Positions 9,625 through 18,570 of a stretch of DNA of 64,000 nt are shown one piece after another. The DNA comes from Erysipelotrichaceae bacterium (GTDB taxonomy: Bacteria; Bacillota_I; Bacilli_A; Erysipelotrichales; Erysipelotrichaceae). Position 1 is the first letter of the stretch. Each line of letters opens with the position of its first letter. The DNA is taken from positions 37,005 to 101,004 of the forward strand of contig JAFWGU010000001.1 of assembly GCA_017512285.1 (NCBI GenBank), given 5' to 3'. The position numbers and the translations under genes were made by a program. Under the pieces are notes generated by a model. It had not been told where the DNA came from and did not search any database. It saw only the letters and a program-made list of their open reading frames with translations.

Positions 9625-9640
9625 TTGCCTAGCTTTTTTC
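9615..9640. terminator. Bidirectional terminator between tcdA and the ECF S component
   Basis: AAAAAGCTA (9615-9623) pairs with TAGCTTTTT (9630-9638) around a 6-base loop, with T-rich flanks on both strands. It ends two convergent transcripts and overlaps the tcdA stop codon. Confidence 0.85.
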
Positions 9641-10214
9641 ATTCCTTGAATATTGCCATGAAGGACTTGTACAGTGACAGATACAGGATAACTGCCACGA
9701 TGACGCATATCACGGCATTAACGGCTGTGATGCTGCGGGACCAGGCCATCGCTATGGAAGCTATGTCCTGCGGCATGCCCAGTACGTACTGCTTGTAGAA
9801 ATAACCGAACACCGGGTCAACGATGACGTTGAAGCCCAGACCGGCGATGGCAGAGATGCCCGTGATCTTTATGATTTCCCTTCTGTCATCCTTTTCCTTC
9901 AGATTCATCTTTCTGGCAACCATGCCGGCGATGAAACCGATGAAGAACTTCATGATGAAGGTCTTCGGTGCGGAAGTAATGTAACGCGGATCCATCAGAT
10001 CAGCTATCGAAAGGCCGATGGCTCCGGCCAGCCCTCCATAAACCGGACCTAACAGCCAGCTAGAAAGCACAACTACTGCGTTGGCAATGTGGATTGCTGT
10101 TGACTGTCCTGCCGTAAACTGAATGTTGATCTTGCCATAGGTAAAGGCAACATAGTTTACTGCTATGAACATTACGGTATATGTAAGATATTTAAGCTTA
10201 TGGTTATTGTTCAT
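9639..10214 (-). CDS. ECF transporter substrate-binding (S) component
   Basis: 191 residues, very hydrophobic, with about six membrane spans. It has the architecture of S components of energy-coupling factor vitamin transporters: an early helix, a helix-rich centre with LLGPVYGGLAGAIGLSIADLM, and a glycine-rich FFIGFIAGMVAR stretch. S components bind the vitamin and dock onto a shared EcfA-A'-T module, which is not in this window. Substrate cannot be deduced; no riboswitch was recognised in the 75-bp leader. AGAGGAAG precedes the ATG. It lies downstream of the DUF4298 gene on the same strand. Confidence 0.8.
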   Translation of the reverse strand: MNNNHKLKYLTYTVMFIAVNYVAFTYGKINIQFTAGQSTAIHIANAVVVLSSWLLGPVYGGLAGAIGLSIADLMDPRYITSAPKTFIMKFFIGFIAGMVARKMNLKEKDDRREIIKITGISAIAGLGFNVIVDPVFGYFYKQYVLGMPQDIASIAMAWSRSITAVNAVICVIVAVILYLSLYKSFMAIFKE

Positions 10215-10289
10215 TTACTTCCTCTGCATCCTGTTTTCAAGGTGCAATATTATGATAGGTCTGTCTGATATAACTGTCAAATCTAATGA

Positions 10290-10595
10290 CTATTCAAGCC
10301 TGGTTGAGACAATGATGGCTTCAGCCAGCTTGCTGACAAGTTCGTTGTTGTCTGACAGCAGATCATAGATGCCATCCTCAGACAGCACACCCCTCTTCAG
10401 TTCTGCAGGCAGCTTTCCATCCTCGTCTGCCTCAAAGTCTTCCATCCACTCCGGTGAGCCGTAATACTTCGACAGTTCAGCCAGCCTGCCGCCATTGGCG
10501 ATGTAGCGGTCCAGCAGGACTTCCAGTTCATTCAACAGTTTTCTTGTTTCATCAAGAGTTTCTTCATGATATTTTATTCTTTCGATCTGTTCCAT
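10290..10595 (-). CDS. DUF4298 domain-containing protein
   Basis: 101 residues, acidic and mostly helical. It matches the DUF4298 pattern: an opening MEQIERIK, a coiled-coil-like helix, then a conserved stretch with YYGSPEWMEDFEADEDG followed by LKRGVLSEDGIYDLL. The function of this family is unknown. It lies between glgA and the ECF S gene on the same strand, but a hairpin separates it from glgA. No membrane segment or signal peptide is present. Confidence 0.85.
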   Translation of the reverse strand: MEQIERIKYHEETLDETRKLLNELEVLLDRYIANGGRLAELSKYYGSPEWMEDFEADEDGKLPAELKRGVLSEDGIYDLLSDNNELVSKLAEAIIVSTRLE

Positions 10596-10613
10596 AGTGT
10601 AACCCCTTCATAA

Positions 10614-10645
10614 AACCTCTGAGCCTTGCCCAGAGGTTGTTTTTT
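10614..10645. terminator. Hairpin downstream of glgA
   Basis: An 8-bp stem, AACCTCTG (10614-10621) with CAGAGGTT (10631-10638). A run of six T lies on the plus-strand side. Reading from glgA (minus strand), the tail is only TTTAT, so termination may be partial and allow some read-through into the DUF4298 gene. Confidence 0.6.
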
Positions 10646-12454
10646 CTAGTACTTTCCAGCCAGGTATCTCAGTTCGGCGCCCTTGGAGATGTTGCCCTCT
10701 ACCTTCAGCTGTCCGTTTACGAACAGCTTATCAGCTGAGGCAATGCCCGTTGCCATGTTGAACAGGTTGTCAAAGGTCGCTGAGATGTATACGTCGGCAT
10801 TGTCGTAGCTGTATGGCTGCATTTCCATGCCGGCCTTGGTGAACTTCAGATAGAAGGTTCCCTGACCAGGTCCCTCAATTCTGACCTGGCATACGTTCTG
10901 ATAGTCATCAGGCTGCTTGGCCAAATATCTGTTGCGGTATTCCTCAACGTCCTCATATACGACCTTGAGTGCATCATAGGCATCAATGAAGGTTACGTTC
11001 GGGTCATAGCCGCTGCCGCAGATGTCTGAATACATCTTGAGATAGGTCTGCGCTGACTTGTCCCAGGAGAAGTCCTTGGTCATGCATCTGTGTCTGATCT
11101 TTTCAAAGACGTTTCTTTCCGCAAAGTATACCTTGATGGCCTCATCGATTGCCAGCATCAGAGCCTTTGCGTTATAGGCGCTGAATGAGAAGCCGTCACC
11201 GATGCCGTCAAAGTCTGAATAAGGTCTTACCGTATCCTTCAGACCGCCGGTTTCATGAACTACCGGTACGGTACCGTATCTCATGGCCATCATCTGTGAC
11301 AGTCCGCACGGTTCAAATGCGGAAGGCATCAGATAGAAGTCAGCTCCGGCGAATACCTTGGCAGCCATTTCTTCAGAATAATTATCTGAGAAGCCCAGCT
11401 GACCCGGATATCTGAGCAGACACTGGTTGAAGTAATCAACGTATCTCTTGTCGCCCTGACCGAAGATGATCAGCTGTATGCCCTTCTTCATTAACTCCGG
11501 CAGCAGTTCTCTGATCAGGTCAATGCCCTTCTGTTCATTCAGTCTGGCTACTACGGCAAATAACGGCCAGGATCTTTCCTTGCGTAAGCCGAAGGCTTCC
11601 TGAATGTATTCCTTGCAGACAGCCTTGCCACTTTTATCCTCATCGGTAAAGTTGGCAGGAATTCTGGCATCCTTGCTGGGGTCATAATGATCAGGGTCAA
11701 TGCCGTTTATGATTCCGTACATCTTGGACTCGATCATGTCACATACTCCTTCAAGGCCCTTGCCGAACTGCGGCGTATGCAGCTCTCTGGCATAGGTTGG
11801 AGAAACGGTCGATACGGCATCTGCCATTAACATGGCACCCTTCATCAGGTTGACGTCATGTCTTCCCTGGAATTCATATGCCAGTCCACCATGATACCAG
11901 CCTGAATCTAGGGCAAAGGTCGTTGTCAATTGATCAGCACCGAACTGTCCCTGATAAGCGATGTTATGAATCGTAAATACGGTTCTGATGTTGCCGTATT
12001 TTGTTCTTCTGGCCTGATCGTCCTTAAGATAAATGACAGCCAGTGCGCTTTCCCAGTCATTGCAGTGAATGATGTCCGGCATGAAGTCAATGTAATCCAG
12101 AACGTCAATTACGGCCTTTGAGAACCAGGCAAAGCGGAACTTGTCATCGTCATATCCATAAAGCTTGTCTCTATTGAACAGGTCCTCATTGTCTATGAAC
12201 CATACCGGAACGCCTGAAAGCTCACCCTTCAGCAAGCCGCAGTAAAGCGAAGCGTTGCCCAGCCCTACTTTGACATCTCTGACAAATTCGATCTGATCGG
12301 CAAATCTGTCCTTTACGCACTTGTAATACGGTGTGATTATCACCAGCTCATTGCCCAGTTTCTGCAAGGCAGGCGGTAAGGAGAAGGCTACGTCAGCCAG
12401 TCCGCCCGACTTTGAGAACGGAGCACATTCACTTGTCACAAAAAGTATTTTCAT
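10646..12454 (-). CDS. glgA: Glycogen synthase (GT5) with an SCP2-like C-terminal extension
   Basis: 602 residues. The first ~480 are a bacterial GT5 starch/glycogen synthase using ADP-glucose: the N-terminal FVTSECAPFSKSGGLADV loop with the K-x-G-G-L motif, and the second domain with RLNEQKGIDL and the active-site region PSAFEPCGLSQMMAMRYGTVPVV. Family members are usually about 475 residues. The extra ~110 residues have an SCP2-like pattern (VRIEGPGQGTFYLKFTKAGM, then an ADVYISATFDNLFNMATG segment and a closing LKVEGNISKG), a hydrophobic-cavity fold. No other glycogen genes are present. The gene starts 15 bases after the M20 peptidase stop, so the two may be co-transcribed. Confidence 0.9.
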   Translation of the reverse strand: MKILFVTSECAPFSKSGGLADVAFSLPPALQKLGNELVIITPYYKCVKDRFADQIEFVRDVKVGLGNASLYCGLLKGELSGVPVWFIDNEDLFNRDKLYGYDDDKFRFAWFSKAVIDVLDYIDFMPDIIHCNDWESALAVIYLKDDQARRTKYGNIRTVFTIHNIAYQGQFGADQLTTTFALDSGWYHGGLAYEFQGRHDVNLMKGAMLMADAVSTVSPTYARELHTPQFGKGLEGVCDMIESKMYGIINGIDPDHYDPSKDARIPANFTDEDKSGKAVCKEYIQEAFGLRKERSWPLFAVVARLNEQKGIDLIRELLPELMKKGIQLIIFGQGDKRYVDYFNQCLLRYPGQLGFSDNYSEEMAAKVFAGADFYLMPSAFEPCGLSQMMAMRYGTVPVVHETGGLKDTVRPYSDFDGIGDGFSFSAYNAKALMLAIDEAIKVYFAERNVFEKIRHRCMTKDFSWDKSAQTYLKMYSDICGSGYDPNVTFIDAYDALKVVYEDVEEYRNRYLAKQPDDYQNVCQVRIEGPGQGTFYLKFTKAGMEMQPYSYDNADVYISATFDNLFNMATGIASADKLFVNGQLKVEGNISKGAELRYLAGKY

Positions 12455-12469
12455 ATTATATCCCCACTG

Positions 12470-13819
12470 TTAACTATCTATACTATACCCCAAATCCAGC
12501 AGTTTGAGTATTGCCTTATGATATATCTCCAGACATTTCACGCAATCATCCAGTGAAATACGCTCATTCATCTGGTGAAATCCACTTTCCTGCCCCGGAA
12601 ATACCGGACCCATTGACACACAGTTTCCCACGACCTTGGCATATGAACCGCTGTCGGATATAAACGGTTTTTCATTGGCATTCATTACTTTGTTATAAAT
12701 ATCTAACAATGCCTGCACATGATGATCATCTTCCCTGACCAGTGATGCCGGCGCTTCATAAACCAGTTCAAATTCATGATCAGGCAGATGTCTTTTCAAC
12801 TGTTCCATGATCCTTTCAGCATCCGTACCCATTGGATATCTGATGTCCACCTTGCCGAAGACTTCACCGTTCTTGATGCTGAGTGCTCCAAGATTTACGG
12901 TCAGAGGTCCCATTTCCCTGCTTTCACAGGCTATTCCCAGACCGCTTCCATGGTAATCATGGAACGCTTCATGCAGTTTTTTCAATGATTCATCCCTGCA
13001 CACGTCGCCAAGCAGCTTCAGCAGATCAATCAGGGCACTGTGGCCTTTTTCAGGGTGGGATGAATGTGCAGCAACACCGAATGTCTCGATCTTTAGGCCA
13101 CCCCTGAGTTTTCTGACCCTGCCGTTCATCTCATCTGCGAGAAGAAATACTGCCGCAGACTGTTCATTCGCTCCCTTAACCAGGCATCTGGCTTCAGCAG
13201 GAACCGTGGTGCTCTGTGAACCGGAAGTTAATTCGGTTACCAATCCATCATATCTGCCTTTCATGAAGACAGTCATGATGCCCTTTTCACCAACGGCTAC
13301 CGGAAATCTTCCATCCGGAGTAAATGAGAAGGATGCCGGTTCCACTCTGGAAACATACAGTTTCATGTCATCCATCATTCTCTCCTCATCACTGCCGTAT
13401 ACGAGTCTGATTTTCTTATTAAGCTTAATGCCTGAATCTCTTATCATCCTTACCGCCAGAAAGACCAGCCATGCCGGGGTCTTCATGTCCTGAGATCCCC
13501 TGCCGTAAAGATACCCGTCTTCGATGTCACCGGAAAAGGGATCCTTCTGCCATGCCCCGCTGACGCTGACGACGTCAAGATGACTCAAAATGTCAATTCT
13601 CTCTCCTTCACCTGCTGAGGTAAAGATTATCTTATTCTCCAGATCAGTAACCTCAAAACCGTCATTCTGAAGCACCTGTTTCATGTACGTCAAAGCATCA
13701 TGAACCGGCTTTCCATATGGCTTATCCTGATCAGCTGTCTTTTCATCATATGTCGAAGGAATGCGAATCAGCTTCTGCAGTCCTTCCATGTTATCCATGA
13801 AGTATTTTCTGTAATCCAT
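12470..13819 (-). CDS. M20 family metallopeptidase (Sapep/PepV-like dipeptidase)
   Basis: 449 residues. It has the co-catalytic zinc scaffold of M20 peptidases: ILSHLDVV (in place of the more usual GHxDVVP), GRGSQDMK with the bridging aspartate, and YGSDEER with the catalytic glutamates. The mid-protein insertion with FGVAAHSSHPEKG corresponds to the lid domain that selects dipeptides. A terminal GSYAKV...GPVFPGQESGFHQMNE carries the last metal histidine. It is probably cytosolic and hydrolyses small peptides. The start ATG is preceded by AGGTAGGA, and TATAAT lies upstream in the spacer shared with the divergent aminotransferase. Confidence 0.85.
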   Translation of the reverse strand: MDYRKYFMDNMEGLQKLIRIPSTYDEKTADQDKPYGKPVHDALTYMKQVLQNDGFEVTDLENKIIFTSAGEGERIDILSHLDVVSVSGAWQKDPFSGDIEDGYLYGRGSQDMKTPAWLVFLAVRMIRDSGIKLNKKIRLVYGSDEERMMDDMKLYVSRVEPASFSFTPDGRFPVAVGEKGIMTVFMKGRYDGLVTELTSGSQSTTVPAEARCLVKGANEQSAAVFLLADEMNGRVRKLRGGLKIETFGVAAHSSHPEKGHSALIDLLKLLGDVCRDESLKKLHEAFHDYHGSGLGIACESREMGPLTVNLGALSIKNGEVFGKVDIRYPMGTDAERIMEQLKRHLPDHEFELVYEAPASLVREDDHHVQALLDIYNKVMNANEKPFISDSGSYAKVVGNCVSMGPVFPGQESGFHQMNERISLDDCVKCLEIYHKAILKLLDLGYSIDS

Positions 13820-13926
13820 TATTCCTACCTGTGATGTTTTAATTATACAACATCGACATGGTCTTTTTACCGCATTATCATCACGCGGATATGATAAAAT
13901 AGTTACGAAGCCGAAAGGGTGATCAC

Positions 13927-15426
13927 ATGACAGACATTAACAAACTCAGAAATCAGATAGACGAAATTGACAGTCAGCTGGCAGAACTGTTCCAGAAGAG
14001 AATGGAAACAGTTGAAAAGGTAGCTGAATATAAGAAACTGAACGGAATCAGCACGAATGATCCTTCAAGGGAACAGAAGATAATCGATAAGCATCTGCCG
14101 GAAGTAGAAGAAAAGTGGCAGCCGTATTACCGTGACTTCCAGGAGGAACTCTTCGTACTGTCAAAGAAGTATCAGGACACTAAGAACCTCAATGATGATC
14201 CATTCATCAGATACGGCATGGATTTCAGTGAGTACCGTGACGCAGCCTTCAACGCATCCCAGAATGCCAGAAAGGCCATGGTCAGAAATCCGGAAACCGT
14301 CAACGGAACCGTTGGCTCATTATGCGGGGATGACGGCACCATCATTGCCTTTGACTCCGTATACGATGCCTATGACAGGGTTCCTAACAAGAGGAAGGCC
14401 AGCTATGCCGGCGGCATTCAGGGAAATCCTGACTTCAACGAAACGGTATTCAACTGGCTGAACAGACTGGACAACATCAGGATACCGCACAGAAACGTTG
14501 CCACACCGGGCGGTACCGGAGCCATCTCACTGGCCGTAACCAATCTTTTGGACAAGCATGAGACTCTGTTAATACCGTCAATTGCCTGGGGCAGTTATCG
14601 CATAATGGCCGGGCAGCATGATCTGAAGGTAGATACATACGAGATCTTTGAAAACAACGAAGTTTCCATAAACGGCATGAAGAAGAAATGTGCCGAGATG
14701 ATGGAATGCCAGCACAAGGTCGTCATCATCATCAATGACCCCTGTCAGAACCCGACCGGAGCTACCATGGGCAAGAAGCTCTGGGCTGAACTGATCGAAT
14801 ATCTTAATGAACTGTCCAAGCAGGGTCCGGTTGCCGTCATCAACGACATAGCCTACTTCGACTATGCCATTGACTGGCAGAATTCAACCGCCTACATGGA
14901 ATGCTTCAACGAAATGTCAGACAACATGCTGGCAGTTGTGTGCTTCAGCTGTTCCAAGACACTTACCGCCTATGGCATGCGTGTTGGAAACGCCATGATC
15001 CTGGCAAGAAGGGAAGAAGCCGCAGAACATCTCTACAACACCTTCATTCGTACGGCCAGGGCCTCCTGGAGCAATGTCAATAACGGCTTCATGGACTGCT
15101 TTGTAAAGATGGTAAATGAGAATAAGGAAGGTTTCCTGAAGGAAAAACAGGAAGCACTGGATCTTCTGAAGAACCGCAGCCGCATCTTCCTGCAGGAAGC
15201 TGAAGAATGCGGACTGCCGCTATATCCGTACAAAGAAGGCTTCTTCGCAACGGTAAGAATTGATGATGAAGACCTGCTGAACAGATATCACAAGGCCCTG
15301 GACAGCCATGACATCTATACTGTAAAGTTTGCCAGAGGCATAAGAGTTGCCCTGTGCGGCATTCCGACGAATAAGTGCATCGGCCTTGCCGGAAGAATGA
15401 AGGACATTCTGAACGAAGTCATGTAA
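13927..15426 (+). CDS. Chorismate mutase - class I/II aminotransferase fusion
   Basis: 499 residues. Residues 1-85 form an AroQ-type chorismate mutase helix bundle (KLRNQIDEIDSQLAELFQKR, then EYKKLNG and SREQKIIDKH). The remainder is a PLP-dependent fold type I aminotransferase: NVATPGGTGAISLAV, the conserved NDPCQNPTGA, INDIAYFDY, and the Schiff-base lysine in CFSCSKTLTAYGMRVG. Fusing the enzyme that makes prephenate with an aromatic-type transaminase lets one protein act before and after TyrA, which is encoded in the aro operon 2 kb away. Start ATG follows AAGGGTGAT. TATGAT with an upstream TTTACC (18-bp spacing) is a likely promoter. Substrate range (Tyr, Phe or both) is inferred. Confidence 0.88.
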   Translation: MTDINKLRNQIDEIDSQLAELFQKRMETVEKVAEYKKLNGISTNDPSREQKIIDKHLPEVEEKWQPYYRDFQEELFVLSKKYQDTKNLNDDPFIRYGMDFSEYRDAAFNASQNARKAMVRNPETVNGTVGSLCGDDGTIIAFDSVYDAYDRVPNKRKASYAGGIQGNPDFNETVFNWLNRLDNIRIPHRNVATPGGTGAISLAVTNLLDKHETLLIPSIAWGSYRIMAGQHDLKVDTYEIFENNEVSINGMKKKCAEMMECQHKVVIIINDPCQNPTGATMGKKLWAELIEYLNELSKQGPVAVINDIAYFDYAIDWQNSTAYMECFNEMSDNMLAVVCFSCSKTLTAYGMRVGNAMILARREEAAEHLYNTFIRTARASWSNVNNGFMDCFVKMVNENKEGFLKEKQEALDLLKNRSRIFLQEAEECGLPLYPYKEGFFATVRIDDEDLLNRYHKALDSHDIYTVKFARGIRVALCGIPTNKCIGLAGRMKDILNEVM

Positions 15427-15435
15427 AGAAATAAC

Positions 15436-15470
15436 GCCATCGGATAACCGATGGCATTTTTATTTTTCTT
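15436..15470. terminator. Bidirectional terminator, aminotransferase/epsC
   Basis: GCCATCGG (15436-15443) pairs with CCGATGGC (15448-15455) around a 4-base loop, followed by TTTTTATTTTT on the plus strand and T-rich sequence on the minus strand. It separates convergent genes. Confidence 0.9.
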
Positions 15471-15476
15471 TAATTA

Positions 15477-16256
15477 TCAGCGTACCCTTTCCCCGTCCGG
15501 TACGGAGTATGTTATCCAGGAGTTGGATCCGATGACGCAGTCATTGCCGATTCTTGTTTCTCCGCCCAATATCGTCGCATTGGCGTAGATGACGACGTTA
15601 TTGCCGATGGTTGGATGTCTCTTGCCGCCCTTGACGGGATTGCCGTTGGCATCCTTGGCGAAACTCTTGGCTCCGATGGTAACGCCCTGATAGATCTTGA
15701 CGTTGTCTCCTATCTCAGCCGTTTCACCGATTACGATGCCGGTACCGTGGTCAATGCAGAAGTTTCTGCCGATCGTTGCGCCGGGGTTGATGTCTATTCC
15801 GGTCCTGCTGTGAGCATATTCCGTCATTACTCTCGGAATGATCGGAACTGAGAGCTCGTACAGTACATGAGCCAGACGGTAGATGGCTATTGCTCTGAAA
15901 CCGGGATAACATATCAGGATCTCTTCATAGGAAGTAGCTGCCGGGTCCCCGTCATAGATAGCCTTGATGTCCTGATTCAGCAGAGACAGTATTTCCGGAA
16001 GAGCGGAAAAGAAACTGTCCGTATTTTCCCTTACGGTTTTCTTATCCATTCCCAGTATCGTCATCTGTTCAGTCAGGATCTTTTCAATGTTTTCCAGGAT
16101 CTCTTCGCTGCCCATGCCGAGCTTGAAGAAATCCGGGAAAAGCAGACTCTGTAACAGACTGGTCATGCCTGCGATCTTGTCGCGGTTGATCACCTCATCC
16201 TGAAAGGTTATTTCTCTTCTTTCCTGTAGCTTTTCCAATAATTCACTGTGATTCAT
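15477..16256 (-). CDS. epsC: Serine O-acetyltransferase (EpsC/CysE type)
   Basis: 259 residues. It transfers acetyl from acetyl-CoA to L-serine, the first step of cysteine synthesis. The helical N-terminal half is followed by a left-handed beta-helix of hexapeptide repeats with [18 protein letters not shown] and [12 protein letters not shown], where the histidines and aspartate form the active site, and [21 protein letters not shown]. The closing region ends without the long C-terminal tail that binds CysK in enteric CysE. It lies 8 bases downstream of cysK, so the two form a cysteine operon. Confidence 0.93.
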   Translation of the reverse strand: MNHSELLEKLQERREITFQDEVINRDKIAGMTSLLQSLLFPDFFKLGMGSEEILENIEKILTEQMTILGMDKKTVRENTDSFFSALPEILSLLNQDIKAIYDGDPAATSYEEILICYPGFRAIAIYRLAHVLYELSVPIIPRVMTEYAHSRTGIDINPGATIGRNFCIDHGTGIVIGETAEIGDNVKIYQGVTIGAKSFAKDANGNPVKGGKRHPTIGNNVVIYANATILGGETRIGNDCVIGSNSWITYSVPDGERVR

Positions 16257-16264
16257 ACTATCCC

Positions 16265-17182
16265 CTATTCTGAAAACATTTCCGTTGAAAGGTAGCGGTC
16301 ACCTGAGTCAGGCAACAGAACTACCACATTCTTATCCTCATTCTTCGCTGCGCTGATTGCCGCACATAAAGCTGCACCGGAAGATATTCCGCAAAGTATT
16401 CCTTCCACGTGGCCCAGCTTAACGGCTGTATTTATTGCGTCATCGTTACTGACGGCAACGACCTTGTCATATACTTCCGTATCAAGAATTGACGGAACGA
16501 AGTTCGCCCCGATACCCTGAATCTTATGCGGACCGGCCTTGCCTTCTGACAGAAGCGGTGATGAGGCAGGCTCTACTGCGATTATCTCAACATCAGGTTT
16601 CTGCTCTCTCAGGTAATGGCCAACGCCTGTTATCGTTCCGCCTGTGCCGATGCCGGCAACGAATGTATCAACTCTTCCTTCCATGTCCTTCCAGATCTCC
16701 GGACCGGTGGTTTCATAATGAGCCCTGGCATTTGCCTGGTTATCAAACTGTAATGGGATGAAGGCATTGTCAAATGACGCGGCCAGTTCGTTGGCTTTCT
16801 CAATTGCCCCTGCCATTCCCTTTGAAGCATCGCTCAATACGATCTCAGCTCCATATGCCTTTATCAGCTTTCTTCTCTCAATTGAAAAGCTTGCCGGCAT
16901 GACGATGATGACACGGTATCCTCTGGTTACACCTATGGATGCCAGACCTATGCCGGTATTGCCGGATGTCGGTTCGATTATGACTGAATCCTTCTTCAGG
17001 ATCCCTTTTTCCTCGGCATCAAGGATCATGTACAATGCGGCACGGTCCTTGGCAGAACCCGTCGGATTAAGGTATTCAAGCTTGGCAAAGACTCTGCCCT
17101 TAAGCTCATATGCCTTTTCAATACCGGTCAGTTCCATTAACGGCGTCTTACCGACCAGTTCAGCAACGTTCTTATATAACAT
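16265..17182 (-). CDS. cysK: Cysteine synthase A (O-acetylserine thiol-lyase)
   Basis: 305 residues, PLP-dependent. It converts O-acetylserine and sulfide to cysteine. The PLP lysine is in [12 protein letters not shown], the substrate loop is [11 protein letters not shown], and the phosphate-binding glycine loop is [12 protein letters not shown]. The [18 protein letters not shown] segment near residue 215 and the serine loop GISSGAA are also present. Length is normal. It is the first gene of the cysK-epsC operon. A hairpin lies just ahead of its AAGGAGG ribosome site (see separate entry). Confidence 0.95.
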   Translation of the reverse strand: MLYKNVAELVGKTPLMELTGIEKAYELKGRVFAKLEYLNPTGSAKDRAALYMILDAEEKGILKKDSVIIEPTSGNTGIGLASIGVTRGYRVIIVMPASFSIERRKLIKAYGAEIVLSDASKGMAGAIEKANELAASFDNAFIPLQFDNQANARAHYETTGPEIWKDMEGRVDTFVAGIGTGGTITGVGHYLREQKPDVEIIAVEPASSPLLSEGKAGPHKIQGIGANFVPSILDTEVYDKVVAVSNDDAINTAVKLGHVEGILCGISSGAALCAAISAAKNEDKNVVVLLPDSGDRYLSTEMFSE

Positions 17183-17260
17183 TAATGTCCTCCTTAAAGG
17201 ATCCCTGATCCTTAAGTCTCACTAGTAATACTCTAATTCTTTTCCTGCCTTTCAGCAAGA
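17183..17260 (-). promoter_or_regulatory. cysK leader with hairpin abutting the ribosome-binding site
   Basis: Just upstream of the AAGGAGG site is the inverted repeat TTAAGGATC-AGG-GATCCTTTAA. Its 3' arm runs directly into the Shine-Dalgarno sequence, so it could act as an operator or modulate translation. A weak promoter, TTGCTG-17 bp-TAGAGT, lies upstream (minus strand). No T-box or SAM riboswitch motif was seen. Confidence 0.4.
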
Positions 17261-17283
17261 ATTATGCCATGATCCGAAAAGAA

Positions 17284-17304
17284 AGCATCATTTATCAAGA
17301 TGCT
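17284..17304 (-). terminator. Likely terminator of the aro operon
   Basis: A 6-bp stem (17284-17289 with 17299-17304) overlaps the aroQ stop codon and is followed on the minus strand by TTTCTTTTC. The stem is short, so this is a moderate call. Confidence 0.5.
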
Positions 17305-17725
17305 CTCTGATCATTTCAACTGCCATTACATAGCCTCTGAAGCCCTGGCCCTTTATCTGACCGATGCAGCCCGGGGCAACGTATGATACGTGACGGAAAT
17401 CTTCCCTTTCGGCTATGTCGCTGATGTGTACCTCGACGACCGGTAAGGGACTTACGGCCTTTACGGCATCACCCAGAGCTACACTGGTATGGGTGTATCC
17501 GCCCGGATTGATGACGACACCGTCGTATTTCTCAAAATAGGCTTCCTGGATCCAGTCAATGAGGTCACCCTCATGATTTGACTGTCTGAATGTCAGTTCA
17601 TCACCCTGACATTCTTTCTCAATGTATCTCAGCAGACCTTCATAGGTTTCAGAACCGTAAATGTCCTTTTCTCTGATCCCAAGCATGTTCAGGTTGGGAC
17701 CGTTGATTATCATGATTTTCATCAT
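17288..17725 (-). CDS. aroQ: Type II 3-dehydroquinate dehydratase
   Basis: 145 residues. It converts 3-dehydroquinate to 3-dehydroshikimate, step three of the shikimate pathway. Family marks are IINGPNLNMLGIRE with the flexible loop, RQSNHEGDLIDWI, the active-site NPGGYTHTSVAL and VEVHISDIAERE with the catalytic histidine. Length matches the dodecameric type II family. It is the last gene of the operon, overlapping tyrA by 4 bases (ATGA). Confidence 0.96.
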   Translation of the reverse strand: MMKIMIINGPNLNMLGIREKDIYGSETYEGLLRYIEKECQGDELTFRQSNHEGDLIDWIQEAYFEKYDGVVINPGGYTHTSVALGDAVKAVSPLPVVEVHISDIAEREDFRHVSYVAPGCIGQIKGQGFRGYVMAVEMIREHLDK

Positions 17726-18570
17726 CTCTTACCGAACTTCTTTCTTCTGGTGGTTGCCTCGATCATGATCTTCTTCATCTCCTCAACGTTTTCCTCATCG
17801 ATGAGATCTCTCATTCTGGTCATCTGCACGATGAGATCGTCGATCTCCTGCATCAGATTATCCTTGTTGCAGATGAACAGTTCCGGCCAGAGATCTTCAT
17901 TGATGTTGGCAATTCTGGTCAGGTCACGGAAACTGTCACCGGTATAGTCTACCAGTTTCGGGTCATCGCTCATGCTCATCAGTGACAGGGCAATGACATG
18001 ACACAACTGTGACACAAAGCCAATGATCCTGTCATGATCCTCAGGATTCAGTTCGGATACGGTTCTGAACTTCAGTACCCTGGCAATGTCGTAAGCCGTG
18101 TTGATTGCTCTTTCAGTATTCTTTTCCGTGGGAACGATGATGAAGTTTGAGGTTTCAAACTGATTGCAGTCAGCGTAGGTGATTCCCTTGAATTCCCTTC
18201 CTGCCATCGGATGACAGGCAATGAATTCAATCTGCGGATCAAGTATTTCATTGATTTCATCAATTACCTTTCTCTTGATGCCGGTAACGTCAGTCAGTAT
18301 TGAACCCGGCTTGAGCAGGTGCTGATTCTGCCTTATCCATTCAACGAATGTTACGGGATACAATGCTGAAATGACTATGTCACTGTCTCTGACCAGTTCA
18401 GGATCACTGCCGCCTTCGCTGATCCAGTGCATCTTCTTGGCATATTCAATGGTGCCGGGATCAATGTCAATTCCCGTTACCCTGTAACCGGCATTGAAAA
18501 AGCCCTTGGCATAACTGCCGCCCAGTAAACCCAGACCAATGATGGTTATCTTCGCTGCTCTGCTGATCAT
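17722..18570 (-). CDS. tyrA: Prephenate dehydrogenase
   Basis: 282 residues. It oxidatively decarboxylates prephenate to 4-hydroxyphenylpyruvate with NAD(P)+. The N-terminal nucleotide fold has IIGLGLLGGSYAKGF, followed by the dehydrogenase signatures CHPMAGREFKG and SQLCHVIALSL. There is no C-terminal ACT domain and no fused chorismate mutase; the mutase is on the separate protein at 13927-15426. It overlaps aroA and aroQ by 4 bases each. Its presence makes tyrosine the expected end product of the operon, which agrees with the tyrosine-codon leader peptide. Confidence 0.94.
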   Translation of the reverse strand: MISRAAKITIIGLGLLGGSYAKGFFNAGYRVTGIDIDPGTIEYAKKMHWISEGGSDPELVRDSDIVISALYPVTFVEWIRQNQHLLKPGSILTDVTGIKRKVIDEINEILDPQIEFIACHPMAGREFKGITYADCNQFETSNFIIVPTEKNTERAINTAYDIARVLKFRTVSELNPEDHDRIIGFVSQLCHVIALSLMSMSDDPKLVDYTGDSFRDLTRIANINEDLWPELFICNKDNLMQEIDDLIVQMTRMRDLIDEENVEEMKKIMIEATTRRKKFGKR

